Shown: piece by piece, positions 45,531-53,836 of the stretch
Numbering within the stretch: position 1 is the stretch's first letter
How the letters are laid out: every line of letters starts with the position of its first letter
Assembly: GCF_020026305.1 (NCBI RefSeq)
Contig: NZ_CP075691.1
Coordinates: 2,480,001 to 2,544,000, forward strand
Direction of reading: 5' to 3'
Length of the DNA stretch: 64,000 nt
DNA from: Streptomyces sp. 135
GTDB taxonomy: Bacteria > Actinomycetota > Actinomycetes > Streptomycetales > Streptomycetaceae
Position numbers and translations under genes: made by a program
Notes under the pieces: generated by a model
Told to the model about the DNA's origin: nothing
Database searches by the model: none
The model's input: the letters and a program-made list of their open reading frames with translations, nothing else

Positions 45531-45945
45531 GCTGGAACCCTTCCTTCGTACGCAGTCCATAGCCGAAGGCGCGATCGTACGAGATGTGGGCGAGCCAGCC
45601 GCACAGGGCCGCGAGGACGGGTGCCCAGACCGCCTGCCCGACGGTGTGGACGGCGACGATGAGCGCGGCGGGGACCAGGGCGCGGTGGGCGGCGTTGTAG
45701 AACGGGGCGGCGCGGGGCGGGAGTTGGCCTCGCGACATATGGGGCGCGTCGCGGACTCCGACGAGGAAGGTCAGGTCGGGCGCGACGAAGAAGAAGACGG
45801 CGAGCAGGCCCGCGACCCAGCCATGGTCGACGGCTTCGAGGACGGCGAGGACGGACCAGACCACGGCGTTGGCGAACCAGACGAGGCGGCGGACGACGGC
45901 GAGGCCGGTGGGCTTCGCGGTGGTACTGGACGTGATGGTGGCCAT
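45523..45945 (-). CDS. DUF4260-like small membrane protein
   Basis: A 140-residue protein with four hydrophobic helices and the APDLTFLVGV and FYNAAHRALVPAALIV strings of DUF4260-type proteins. It is co-transcribed with the TetR gene, which probably controls it. Its function is not known. Confidence 0.8.
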   Translation of the reverse strand: MATITSSTTAKPTGLAVVRRLVWFANAVVWSVLAVLEAVDHGWVAGLLAVFFFVAPDLTFLVGVRDAPHMSRGQLPPRAAPFYNAAHRALVPAALIVAVHTVGQAVWAPVLAALCGWLAHISYDRAFGYGLRTKEGFQRG

Positions 45946-45965
45946 GCGGGCTCCCCCATGGAATG

Positions 45966-46017
45966 GCTAACGGCGTTAGCTTCTGGTCTCGCCAAGTTAT
46001 GGCTAACAGCGTTAGCC
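45966..46017. promoter_or_regulatory. Two TetR-type operators upstream of the DUF4260-TetR operon
   Basis: GCTAACGGCGTTAGC (45966-45980) and GGCTAACAGCGTTAGCC (46001-46017) are palindromes with the same half-site GGCTAAC, 36 bp centre to centre. They lie between the TetR operon (minus) and the MerR gene (plus), where a TetR dimer pair would block the minus-strand promoter and perhaps the divergent one. Confidence 0.75.
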
Positions 46018-46121
46018 GTCAAGGGGCCGGGAGGGCGCGGAACGTCCGTCGGGCCGCCCTTGACCTCCTTGACTCCCTGACTCCTTGACCTTGCCGCGGC
46101 GTCAACGTTTCTACTGAGCCC

Positions 46122-47096
46122 ATGCGGATCGGAGAGCTCGCCGGCATCGTCGGCGTCACCACGCGCGCCATCAGGCACTATCACCATCTGGGCCTGCTTC
46201 CCGAGCCCGGGCGGCTGCCCAACGGCTACCGCGAGTACGGGCTGCGCCACGCCGCGGCCCTGGCCCGGGTCCGACGCCTGACCGAACTCGGCCTCGGCCT
46301 GACCGAGGTCCGTGACGTCCTCGCCGACGACGCGGGCCGGGACCTCGCGGAGGTTCTCGCCGAGCTGGACGCGGACCTCGCCCGGCAGGAGGCCGTGATC
46401 AAGAAGCGCAGGGAACGGCTGCGGAGCCTGTCGGCCGACGCGGCGGAGGGCCGGCTGCCGGCCGAGGGGCCCGTGTCCGCCGAAGTCGCCGCCGTCTTCC
46501 GCGAGATGGAGCGCTCCACGGCAGCGGGCACTCGGCCGGAATCGGCGATCGCCACGAAGGACCGGGAGGTGCTGGTCTTCCTCGACGCCGCGTTTCACGA
46601 CTCCGCGGCCGCGCCGCCCGAGGACCGTGACCGCTTCCTCGCCGCGTTGCGCCCGGCGCTCGGCACGCCGGGCGCCGCCGACCGGGCGCATGAGGTGTAC
46701 ACCATGCTTGATGCCCTGGCCGACCACGTCGACCTCGCGGACCCGGCCACGGAACGGGCGGTGGACGAGGCGGCCCACGCACTCGCGCACGCTTTCGGTG
46801 ACGCACTCCCGGCAGCGCCGCTCGCCGGACCGGGCGCTGAGCCGGAGCCAGGGGCCGGCGCGGAGCCAGAGGCCGGCGCGGAGCCAGAGGCCGGGGCGAG
46901 GCCAGAGCCCGGCGCCGAGCCGAAGCCCGACGCGAAGCCAAAGCCCGACCCGAAGACAGAGCCCATCGTGGGCGGCTCACCCGAGGCGAAGGCCTTTCTC
47001 GGCGCGGTTTTCGCCGACCTCGCCCCCACCCAGGCGGAGGCAGTCCGCCGCGCGGTGGGTCTGCTGTCGGCCGCCGAGCGGGGAGGCACCGAGTGA
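46122..47096 (+). CDS. MerR-family regulator with long acidic/proline repeat
   Basis: A 324-residue protein. The MerR DNA-binding domain is at 1-70 (MRIGELAGIVGVTTRAIRHY, then GYREYG), followed by a coiled coil (about 80-110) and a helical domain (110-225) of the kind seen in Streptomyces stand-alone MerR regulators. A repeat of about 45 residues (EPEAGA-type units turning into KPDAKPKPDPK) lies near 238-282, then a short helical tail. The start codon overlaps no gene. GTGA overlap joins it to the membrane-protein gene, which it may regulate. Confidence 0.85.
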   Translation: MRIGELAGIVGVTTRAIRHYHHLGLLPEPGRLPNGYREYGLRHAAALARVRRLTELGLGLTEVRDVLADDAGRDLAEVLAELDADLARQEAVIKKRRERLRSLSADAAEGRLPAEGPVSAEVAAVFREMERSTAAGTRPESAIATKDREVLVFLDAAFHDSAAAPPEDRDRFLAALRPALGTPGAADRAHEVYTMLDALADHVDLADPATERAVDEAAHALAHAFGDALPAAPLAGPGAEPEPGAGAEPEAGAEPEAGARPEPGAEPKPDAKPKPDPKTEPIVGGSPEAKAFLGAVFADLAPTQAEAVRRAVGLLSAAERGGTE

Positions 47097-47941
47097 AGAG
47101 GCACGGGACCGGGATGACTCTTCACCGGGCGCTGCGGTACGTCGCGTACGCGATCCTGCCCGCCGAACTCGCCTTGCTGTGTTGCTTATTGGCGGGCGCG
47201 ACACTGCCGCGCCCGTTGGTGTTCGCTGTCGAGGCCGGGGTCGCCCTGTCGCTGGCCGTGGAGACCGCGGGGCTCCTGCTCCTGTACCGGCGGGGCGGGG
47301 CCGGCGCCGTCAAGGACGTCGTGCCCGAGCCGGTGCGGCGGCTCGTCGGACATGAGGTGCGTGTCCTGACGAGCCTCGCCCTGTGGCCCGCGCGGCACCG
47401 CTACGGGGTACGGCCCGGAATCGATCAGGCCTTCGGCCATGCCCGGGGCCAGACGGCGCCGCTGCTCGGCCTCGCCTTCGTCTGCGCCGCCGAGACCTGG
47501 GGGATGGCGATGCTGCTGCGCCCCTGGCCGGTCGCCCACTACGCGGTGCTGGCCGTCGACGTCTACACCCTCGTCCTGGTCCTCGGGATGCACGCGGCCT
47601 CCGTGACCCGTCCGCACGTGCTGTCGCCCGGTGAACTGCGGATACGCCACGGCGCCCACCGTGACCTGCGGATTCCCTTGGAGCGGATCGCCTCCGTACG
47701 GGACGAGCCGCGCTACGCGCACGAGGCCGTCGACGGAGTCCTGAACATCACGGTCGCCGCGCGGACCTCGCTCACCCTGGAGCTGTCCGAGCCCGTCATC
47801 GATGCCGGGCTTCTCGGGAAGCGGCGCGCGGTGACGACGGTGCGGCTGCATGCCGACGAGCCGGCGGAGCTGTTGGCCGCGCTCAGGGATCGCCTGCCCC
47901 GCGCTCACGCGGACGCCGGCCGAACCGTCACGCGGGCGTGA
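47093..47941 (+). CDS. Membrane protein of unknown function
   Basis: A 282-residue protein; GTG 47093 overlaps the MerR stop (GTGA), and ATG 47114 is an alternative. Four hydrophobic segments (about 12-65 and 120-170) are followed by a soluble C-terminal domain (180-270) with beta-strand pattern (LRIPLERIASVRDEP, LNITVAARTSLTLELSEPV) resembling a PH-like fold. I do not recognise a family. Its last 14 bases overlap the convergent RNB gene. Confidence 0.75.
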   Translation: MKRHGTGMTLHRALRYVAYAILPAELALLCCLLAGATLPRPLVFAVEAGVALSLAVETAGLLLLYRRGGAGAVKDVVPEPVRRLVGHEVRVLTSLALWPARHRYGVRPGIDQAFGHARGQTAPLLGLAFVCAAETWGMAMLLRPWPVAHYAVLAVDVYTLVLVLGMHAASVTRPHVLSPGELRIRHGAHRDLRIPLERIASVRDEPRYAHEAVDGVLNITVAARTSLTLELSEPVIDAGLLGKRRAVTTVRLHADEPAELLAALRDRLPRAHADAGRTVTRA

Positions 47942-49370
47942 ACCGCACCTTCGCCGTCGCCGGGTCCGCCCGCGTGAGGCGTACGCGCAGGCGCTCGCCC
48001 AGCGGCAGTTCCGCGGGGCCGCCCTCGACGCGGGCCACGATCGCCGGGTCGGTCAACTGCACGATGCCGGCGGTCGGTTCGTGGTCCTTCACGTCCACCA
48101 CCACCGCGTCGAAGAGCTCGCCGACCCGGTCCTTGAGCAGCGCGGCCTCGACGATGTCCACGCACTCCCGTTCCACCATGTTGCCGCGCCGGGTGCCCTC
48201 CGCCATCTCCTTGGGCAACTCGTCCAGGGCGGCCAGTACCCACTGCGGGACGCCCGCGCCCGCGCAGGCCGCGAGGCAGAGCTCGGAGGCGTAGCGGTCG
48301 ACGAGGCGGCGCAGGGGCGCGGTGCAGTGGGCGTAGGGGGCGGCGACCGCGGCGTGCAGGGTGTGCTCGGGGATCTCGCCGCCGCTGAACGCCGTGTAGC
48401 CCGCGCCGCGCAGCAGCGTCGTGCACTCCTGGAGGAAGGCGGCGTGGTGCGGCTGCCGGGGGTCGAGGGTGCGTACGAGCTCCGCGTACGGGACGTGGTG
48501 CGGCCAGTCGACGTGCAGCGCCTTGGCGGTGCGGCGCAGGCGGCCGACCGCGCCGTCGGGGGCGGTCGGCAGGGTCCGCAGGATGCCCGTACCGGAGTCG
48601 ATCATGAGCTGGGCGGCGGCCATGCCGGTGAGCAGGGAGATCTGGGCGTTCCAGCCGTCGGCGGGCAGGGGGGCGCGGTAGGCGAGTTCGTACGTGCCGT
48701 CGCGCTCGACGATCTCCTGCTCGGGCACGTTGAGGGAGATGCCGCCGCGGTCGACCTCCAGGCTCTCGCGCAGTGTCCCGATGTCCCGCAGCAGGCCGAC
48801 CGGCTCCTCCGCCGTGCCGTCGTCGATGGCGCGCTGCACCCCTTCGTAGTCCAGTTTCGCCCGGCTGCGTACGAGGGCACGGCGTACGTCGGTGTGCTCG
48901 GCGCGGCCGTCCCCGTCGAGGTCGATCGTCCACAGGACCGCCGGGCAGACCTGGCCGCGGAGCAGGCTGGCGGCGCCCTCGCTCAGGGCCGTGGGGTGCA
49001 GCGGGACCTTCTCGTCGGGGAAGTAGAGCGTGGTGACGCGGCGGTGGGCCTCGGCGTCGATCGCGCCACCGGGCGTGACGTACGCCGCGACGTCGGCGAT
49101 CGCGTACCGCACGCGGTAGCCGCCGCCCTCGCGCCGTGACAGGTGCATGGCCTGGTCGAGGTCGACGGAGGTGGGCGGGTCGATGGTGAAGAAGGGGATG
49201 TCCGTCACGTCGTGGTCCGGCAGCCGGGGCGTCGCGGCGGCGCGTTCCGCCTCCGCGAGGACATCGGCGGGGAAGGCGTCGGGCACGTCGAGTGTCGTAC
49301 GCAGTGCACGCAGCGCGGCCCGCAACGGAGCCTCCGCTGCGCCGGTCACACGGAGCTGGCGGCGCGGCAT
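47928..49370 (-). CDS. RNB-domain ribonuclease (RNase II/R superfamily)
   Basis: A 480-residue 3'-5' exoribonuclease-like protein starting at ATG 49370 (MPRRQLRV). The catalytic segment reads IDPPTSVDLDQAMHL (about 62-76): three of the four metal-binding Asp residues of RNase II are present, but the fourth position is Gln. The RNB body continues with YAIADVAAYV and HCTAPLRRLVDRY (about 365). No clear N-terminal cold-shock domains, but a short C-terminal S1-like beta region is present. Length is shorter than RNase II/R (640-800), typical of the actinobacterial RNB-only group. Activity may differ because of the Gln change. Confidence 0.88.
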   Translation of the reverse strand: MPRRQLRVTGAAEAPLRAALRALRTTLDVPDAFPADVLAEAERAAATPRLPDHDVTDIPFFTIDPPTSVDLDQAMHLSRREGGGYRVRYAIADVAAYVTPGGAIDAEAHRRVTTLYFPDEKVPLHPTALSEGAASLLRGQVCPAVLWTIDLDGDGRAEHTDVRRALVRSRAKLDYEGVQRAIDDGTAEEPVGLLRDIGTLRESLEVDRGGISLNVPEQEIVERDGTYELAYRAPLPADGWNAQISLLTGMAAAQLMIDSGTGILRTLPTAPDGAVGRLRRTAKALHVDWPHHVPYAELVRTLDPRQPHHAAFLQECTTLLRGAGYTAFSGGEIPEHTLHAAVAAPYAHCTAPLRRLVDRYASELCLAACAGAGVPQWVLAALDELPKEMAEGTRRGNMVERECVDIVEAALLKDRVGELFDAVVVDVKDHEPTAGIVQLTDPAIVARVEGGPAELPLGERLRVRLTRADPATAKVRFTPA

Positions 49371-49517
49371 GTCCCGAGCGTAGGGCGGACCGCTGCTCCC
49401 GGCATGCCGAACGGGGGAGCGCCTCCCCATCCCCCACGCCCCCGGCAAGGACCTCACACCCCGTACCCTTTCGCAGGGGCCGCACCCCCTCCCTCGTACC
49501 GCCTAAGGAGTCCGCTC

Positions 49518-50318
49518 GTGCTCGTCCTGCTGCCGCCGTCCGAAGGCAAGGCCTCGTCCGGGCGGGGTGCTCCGCTCAAGCCCGAGACGCTGTCGTTGCC
49601 GGGGCTCGCCGAGGCTCGGCGGACCGTGCTCGACGAGCTGGTCGAGCTGTGCGCCGCCGACGAGGAGAAGGCGCGGCTCGTGCTCGGGCTCAGCGAAGGG
49701 CTGCGGGGTGAGGTCGCCAAGAACGCCGAGCTGCGTACGGCGGGCGCCCGTCCCGCGGGCGAGATCTACACGGGCGTGCTGTACGACGCCCTGGACCTGG
49801 CCTCGCTCGACGCCGCCGCCAAGCGCCGCGCCGCCCGCTGCCTGCTCGTCTTCTCCGGGCTGTGGGGCGCCGTCGGCGTGAGCGACAAGATCCCCTCCTA
49901 CCGCTGCTCGATGGGCGTGAAGCTGCCGGGCCTCGGGGCGCTCGGCGCGTTCTGGCGTACGCCGATGGCCTCCGTGATGCCCGAGGCGGCGGGTGACGGG
50001 CTGGTCCTCGACCTGCGGTCGTCGGCGTACGCGGCGGCCTGGAAGCCCAAGGGCGAGGTGGCGGGGCGGACGGCGACCGTGCGGGTGCTGCACGCGCAGC
50101 TGGTGGACGGGGTCGAGAAGCGGTCCGTGGTCTCGCACTTCAACAAGGCGACGAAGGGCCGCATCGTCCGGTCCCTGCTGACCACGGGCGCCCGGCCCGA
50201 GGGCCCCGCCGAGCTGGTGGAGGCGCTGCGGGACCTGGGGCATGCGGTGGAGGCGGAGCCCCCCGCGAAGGCGGGCAGGCCGTGGGCACTGGACGTGGTG
50301 GTACGGGACGTGCACTGA
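49518..50318 (+). CDS. yaaA: Peroxide stress protein YaaA (DUF328)
   Basis: A 266-residue protein from GTG 49518, with AAGGAG seven bases upstream. It opens with LVLLPPSEGKA, the family signature, and contains FSGLWGAVGVSDKIPSYRCS (about 115-135), MGVKLPG and VVSHFNKATKGRI (about 207-219). E. coli YaaA lowers free intracellular iron and protects DNA under peroxide stress; its fold binds DNA. It lies in the conserved block following rnpB. Confidence 0.92.
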   Translation: MLVLLPPSEGKASSGRGAPLKPETLSLPGLAEARRTVLDELVELCAADEEKARLVLGLSEGLRGEVAKNAELRTAGARPAGEIYTGVLYDALDLASLDAAAKRRAARCLLVFSGLWGAVGVSDKIPSYRCSMGVKLPGLGALGAFWRTPMASVMPEAAGDGLVLDLRSSAYAAAWKPKGEVAGRTATVRVLHAQLVDGVEKRSVVSHFNKATKGRIVRSLLTTGARPEGPAELVEALRDLGHAVEAEPPAKAGRPWALDVVVRDVH

Positions 50319-50362
50319 GCGGAGCGCCCGAGAACGGCACGCGCACCGTGACCGCGGGCCGG

Positions 50363-50439
50363 TTCGACCCGGCCCGCCACGCGGCGCACGGCAGCGTGGC
50401 TTCGACCCGGCCCGGCCCGCCACCCGGCGCACGGCAGCG
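50363..50439. repeat. Imperfect tandem duplication after yaaA
   Basis: TTCGACCCGGCCCGCCACGC and a second copy with a 5-base insertion (50363-50396 and 50401-50439) end with the same CGGCGCACGGCAGCG. It fills the short gap between the convergent yaaA and TetR genes and may form GC-rich structure that ends transcription. Confidence 0.55.
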
Positions 50440-50474
50440 GCGCACAGCACTCGTACACACCCCCAGTCCCCCGG

Positions 50475-51101
50475 TCACCCCCCGTCGACCGCCACGGAGC
50501 CGCCTCCTCCCCCCGCACGCAGCCCACCCAGCAACCGCTCCAGCGCCCGCTCCGTCAGGGCCGGTGCCTGCGGCGAGGCGTCGCCCCCGCGGGCCAGCCA
50601 CAGCGCCGCCTCGTTCATCGCTCCCGAGAGCAGGCGTGCCAACGGCTCCACCGGCTGCTCGGCGATGACCCCGGACACCACCAGCGTGTCCAGCGCCTGG
50701 GCCAGGTGCCGGGCGGAACCGTCCTCGTCCATGGCCCGCCACTCGTCCCACCCGAGCACGGCCGGCGCGTCGACCAGGACGATGCGCCGCACCACCGGAT
50801 CACGCCCGGCGGCAAGGAAGGCCCGGCAGCCCGCCAGCAGCTGCTCCCAGGGGTCCTCGTGGCGCTCGGCGGCGGCCGCGACCCGCTCCCCCAGCTCTTC
50901 CTGCACCTCGGCGACGACCGCGCGGAACAGCCCCGCCTTGCTCTCGAAGTGGTGGTAGGCGGCCCCCTTGGTGACCCCGGCCGCCCGCGCCACGTCGGCG
51001 AGGACCACGGCGTGGTATCCGTCGGCGGCGAATCTCCGCCGCCCCTCGGCCAGCAGGGCCCGCCGTGTCGCCGCCCGTTGCTCGGCCCTGGTGACCGCCA
51101 T
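50475..51101 (-). CDS. TetR-family repressor divergent from a VOC protein
   Basis: A 208-residue protein starting at ATG 51101 with AGGAG nine bases upstream. The HTH is clear ([40 protein letters not shown], about 13-55). The C-terminal domain resembles TetR_C of the AcrR/YxaF group ([20 protein letters not shown]). Two palindromes in the 114-base divergent gap are its probable operators, and the VOC gene its target. Confidence 0.9.
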   Translation of the reverse strand: MAVTRAEQRAATRRALLAEGRRRFAADGYHAVVLADVARAAGVTKGAAYHHFESKAGLFRAVVAEVQEELGERVAAAAERHEDPWEQLLAGCRAFLAAGRDPVVRRIVLVDAPAVLGWDEWRAMDEDGSARHLAQALDTLVVSGVIAEQPVEPLARLLSGAMNEAALWLARGGDASPQAPALTERALERLLGGLRAGGGGGSVAVDGG

Positions 51102-51125
51102 CCCGCCCGCTCCTCTCACCGTTTC

Positions 51126-51172
51126 ACATACCCCGGGTATGTTAGCGTCCCGTTTCACATACCCGAGGTACG
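51126..51172. promoter_or_regulatory. Two TetR operators between the TetR and VOC genes
   Basis: ACATACCCCGGGTATGT (51126-51142) is a perfect 17-bp palindrome and ACATACCCGAGGTACG (51157-51172) is a weaker copy, both preceded by TTTC. Centre spacing is 31 bp. They sit in the middle of the divergent gap, so one repressor could control both genes. Confidence 0.8.
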
Positions 51173-51215
51173 CCAAAACGGGCGCCCCGTACGACGAGCA
51201 GAGGAGCCACCCGCC

Positions 51216-51659
51216 GTGAAGACCAAGCTCGGCAGCTTCTATCCGGTGATCGCCACCCGCGACGTGGCCGCCGCACGCGACTTCTACGTCCGCCACTTCG
51301 GCTTCGAGGCGACCTTCGAGGCCGACTGGTACGTGAGCCTCCACCGCCCGGACGCCCCGCAGTACGAACTCGCCCTGCTCGACCACACCCACCCCACCCT
51401 CCCGGAAGGGCACCGCACGCCGGTGCGGGGCGGCCTCCTGCTCAACTTCGAGGTCGACGACGTCGACGCCGAGCACCGCAGGCTGGTCGGGCAGGCGGGC
51501 CTGCCGGAGGTGCTCTCCCTGCGTACGGAGGACTTCGGGCAGCGCCACTTCATCGTCGCCGCGCCGGACGGCGTACTGATCGACGTCATCACCGTGGTGG
51601 CGGCGGGCGAGGAGTACGCGGAGCAGTACACACCCGGGCACGCCCCGCAGGGCGGCTGA
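51216..51659 (+). CDS. VOC superfamily (glyoxalase/bleomycin-resistance-like) protein
   Basis: A 147-residue protein from GTG 51216 (GAGGAG nine bases upstream). It has a paired beta-alpha-beta-beta-beta layout: [20 protein letters not shown] (about 8-27) in the first half, [20 protein letters not shown] (about 72-91) and [15 protein letters not shown] (about 110-124) in the second. Similar proteins act as lyases, dioxygenases or antibiotic-binding proteins. Control by the divergent TetR suggests response to a small toxic molecule. Confidence 0.88.
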   Translation: MKTKLGSFYPVIATRDVAAARDFYVRHFGFEATFEADWYVSLHRPDAPQYELALLDHTHPTLPEGHRTPVRGGLLLNFEVDDVDAEHRRLVGQAGLPEVLSLRTEDFGQRHFIVAAPDGVLIDVITVVAAGEEYAEQYTPGHAPQGG

Positions 51660-51696
51660 TCGGACCGCCATTCGGTTGCAGCATGCGCAACGCCCT

Positions 51697-51732
51697 TTGC
51701 GTGTGCTGCGCGGTGACGGGCACTATGCCCCC
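51697..51732 (+). promoter_or_regulatory. Leaderless promoter candidate for the KDPG aldolase gene
   Basis: TTGCGT (51697-51702), an 18-base spacer and CACTAT (51721-51726) stand six bases before ATG 51733. No RBS is present near that ATG, so transcription may begin at the A of the start codon, as is common in Streptomyces. The -10 box is weak. Confidence 0.4.
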
Positions 51733-52413
51733 ATGGTTCCTGACTCGCCCTCCGCGCCGCCGTACGCCGCACCCTCCGTGCCCTACGCGCCCTCCCCCGC
51801 CCCCTCCGTTCTCGACCTCGCCCCCGTCGTCCCCGTGGTCGTCGTGGAGGACCTCGCCGACGCCGTGCCGATGGCGCGGGCCCTGGTGGCCGGAGGCCTG
51901 CCCGCGATCGAGGTGACGCTGCGGACGCCGGTCGCGCTCGACGCGATCCGGGCCATCGCCGCCGAGGTGCCGGACGCGGTCGTCGGCGCCGGCACCGTGA
52001 TATCCGCGCGGAACGTCGCCGACTCCGTGGCGGCCGGCGCCCGCTTCCTCGTCAGCCCCGGCTGGACGGAGTCACTGCTGGCGGCGATGGAGGGGTCCGG
52101 GGTGCCGTTCCTGCCCGGCGTCTCGACGACCTCGGAGGTCGTGGCGCTGCTGGAACGCGGCGTCAGTGAGATGAAGTTCTTCCCCGCGGAGGCCGCCGGC
52201 GGAACCGCCTACCTCAAGTCCCTCGGCGGCCCACTGCCCCAGGCCCGCTTCTGCCCGACCGGCGGCATCACGCCCGGCACCGCGCCGACGTATCTCGCAC
52301 TGAAGAACGTCGGCTGTGTGGGCGGCAGTTGGATGCTGCCCTCCGACGCCGTCGCGGCGAAGGACTGGGCGCGCGTGGAGTCCTTGGCGCGGGAGGCCTC
52401 CACCCTGCGGTGA
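51733..52413 (+). CDS. eda: KDPG/KHG aldolase
   Basis: A 226-residue class I aldolase that splits 2-keto-3-deoxy-6-phosphogluconate to pyruvate and glyceraldehyde-3-phosphate. Motifs: [19 protein letters not shown] (about 54-72, catalytic Glu), [11 protein letters not shown] (about 86-96), [10 protein letters not shown] and [12 protein letters not shown] (about 150-161) with the Schiff-base Lys. The first 25 residues are a Pro/Ala/Ser tail not needed for the fold. ATG 51733 is chosen; a TTG at 51676 would add 19 residues without an RBS. Confidence 0.9.
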   Translation: MVPDSPSAPPYAAPSVPYAPSPAPSVLDLAPVVPVVVVEDLADAVPMARALVAGGLPAIEVTLRTPVALDAIRAIAAEVPDAVVGAGTVISARNVADSVAAGARFLVSPGWTESLLAAMEGSGVPFLPGVSTTSEVVALLERGVSEMKFFPAEAAGGTAYLKSLGGPLPQARFCPTGGITPGTAPTYLALKNVGCVGGSWMLPSDAVAAKDWARVESLAREASTLR

Positions 52414-52426
52414 CGCTCCGGGCGCC

Positions 52427-53242
52427 CTACCGCAGGTGCGACGTGTCGTTCAGGAGGCGCAGTGAGGCGTTGCCGTCGGCGTAGTACGCCACCGCTGATA
52501 CCGAGGCCGCCGCCAGTTCCATGCGGAACAGGGACTCCGGCGGGGCGCCGAGCGCGAGGCGCACCAGGGTCTTGATGGGCGTCACGTGGGTGACGAGCAG
52601 GACCGTGCGGCCCGCGTACGCCGAGGTGAGGCGGTCGCGGGCGGAGGCCACCCGGCGGGAGACCGCCGCGAACGACTCACCGCCCGGCGGCGCCACCTTC
52701 GGTGAGGCCAGCCAGGCGTTCAGCTCCTCGGGGTGGCGCTCGCGCACCTCGCCGAAGGTGAGCCCTTCCCAGGCCCCGAAGTCCGTTTCGCGCAGGCCGT
52801 TCTCGATGTGGACGTCGAGCCCTAGGCGGGCGGCGACGGTGTGCGCGGTCTCCTGGCAGCGCTTGAGCGGCGAGGAGACGATCGCCTGGATCGTGCCGCG
52901 CGCCGCGAAGGCGGCCGCCGCGCGCTCGGCCTGCTCACGCCCCACGGCGGACAGGGACGGATCGGTGCCGCCGCTCCCGGAGAACCTCTTCTCGGGCGTC
53001 AGCGGGGTCTCGCCGTGCCGCAGCAGTACGAAGGTGGCGGGCGCTCCGAGGTCGGCGGGGGCCGCCCAGCCGACGGGCGGGGTCGTCCGCGCCGCGCCGC
53101 TCGCCGCCCGCCGGTCGGCGCTCTCACCGGTCGCCACAGCCCCGCCGGTCGCGACGGCCTCACCGGTCACGACAGCGCCGCCGGTCGCCACAGCCTCACC
53201 GGTCGCCACGGCCTCACCGGCGACGGCGGTCGCATCATCCAC
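52427..53242 (-). CDS. Histidine phosphatase domain protein, split from RNase HI
   Basis: A 271-residue protein if it starts at GTG 53242. The phosphoglycerate-mutase-like phosphatase has VLLRHGETPLT (about 72-82), KRFSGSGGTDPSLS, GLRETDFGAWEGLTFGEV and VTHVTPIKTLVR (about 218-229). The first 55 residues are ATGEAV/ATGGAV repeats encoded by DNA repeats at about 53131-53229. In S. coelicolor (SCO2299) and mycobacteria (Rv2228c) this domain is fused to an N-terminal RNase HI. Here the RNase HI gene lies just upstream in the same frame, separated only by one TGA and five codons. No good RBS precedes the GTG. Confidence 0.85.
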   Translation of the reverse strand: MDDATAVAGEAVATGEAVATGGAVVTGEAVATGGAVATGESADRRAASGAARTTPPVGWAAPADLGAPATFVLLRHGETPLTPEKRFSGSGGTDPSLSAVGREQAERAAAAFAARGTIQAIVSSPLKRCQETAHTVAARLGLDVHIENGLRETDFGAWEGLTFGEVRERHPEELNAWLASPKVAPPGGESFAAVSRRVASARDRLTSAYAGRTVLLVTHVTPIKTLVRLALGAPPESLFRMELAAASVSAVAYYADGNASLRLLNDTSHLR

Positions 53243-53257
53243 GGGGTCGCCGTCACG

Positions 53258-53824
53258 TCAGCCGAAGGCCTCGCCCCGCCAGTGCCGCCCGCGCCCTCGC
53301 CGCCCCGCCACCGCGTCACCCGGCGGGCCGGACGGCTCCGGTGCGGCGGCGGCCGCCGCGCGCGCGGCCCTCGCGTCCAGCTCCGCGGTCGACGCCGACG
53401 GCGACCACGCCACGCCCCGCCTGCCCGCGTCCATCGCCTCGTTGGCGAGCCGGTCCGCGTGCTTGTTCTTCTCGCGCGGGATCCACTCGTACGTCACCTG
53501 GGACGACGGGAAGACCCGCGCCGCCTCGGCCGCGAGCGGCTTCATGTCGGGGTGCTTGATCTTCCAGCGGCCCGACATCTGCTCCACGACGAGTTTGGAG
53601 TCCATGCGGACGTGGACGGAGGCCCTCGGGTCGAGCTGGTGGGCGGCCTTCAGGCCGGCCACCAGGCCCTTGTACTCCGCGACGTTGTTCGTCGCGACGC
53701 CGATGTACTCCGCGGCCTCCATCAGGGTCTCCCCCGTGGCCGCGTCGATGACCACCGAGCCGTAGCCCGCGGGCCCCGGGTTGCCCCGGGAGCCGCCATC
53801 GGCCTCGACGATGAACTCGCGCAT
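53258..53824 (-). CDS. RNase HI domain protein (N-terminal half of a usually bifunctional enzyme)
   Basis: A 188-residue RNase HI that cuts RNA in RNA/DNA hybrids. Catalytic residues are visible in VEADGGSRGNPGPAGYG (about 6-22, first Asp), NNVAEYKGL (about 46-54, Glu), RMDSKLVVEQM (about 73-83, Asp) and EWIPREKNKHADRLANEAMD (about 113-132, His and last Asp). A basic Ala-rich tail ends in GGC TGA. The frame then continues without another stop into the phosphatase gene. The gene lies 12 bases after the zinc-ribbon gene. Confidence 0.9.
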   Translation of the reverse strand: MREFIVEADGGSRGNPGPAGYGSVVIDAATGETLMEAAEYIGVATNNVAEYKGLVAGLKAAHQLDPRASVHVRMDSKLVVEQMSGRWKIKHPDMKPLAAEAARVFPSSQVTYEWIPREKNKHADRLANEAMDAGRRGVAWSPSASTAELDARAARAAAAAAPEPSGPPGDAVAGRRGRGRHWRGEAFG

Positions 53825-53836
53825 GGAGCAGGGTCC

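Noticed and set aside
51676..51732. TTG start adding 19 residues to the KDPG aldolase
   Set aside because: No RBS, and the extension is not family-like; the ATG after the promoter-like boxes is preferred.
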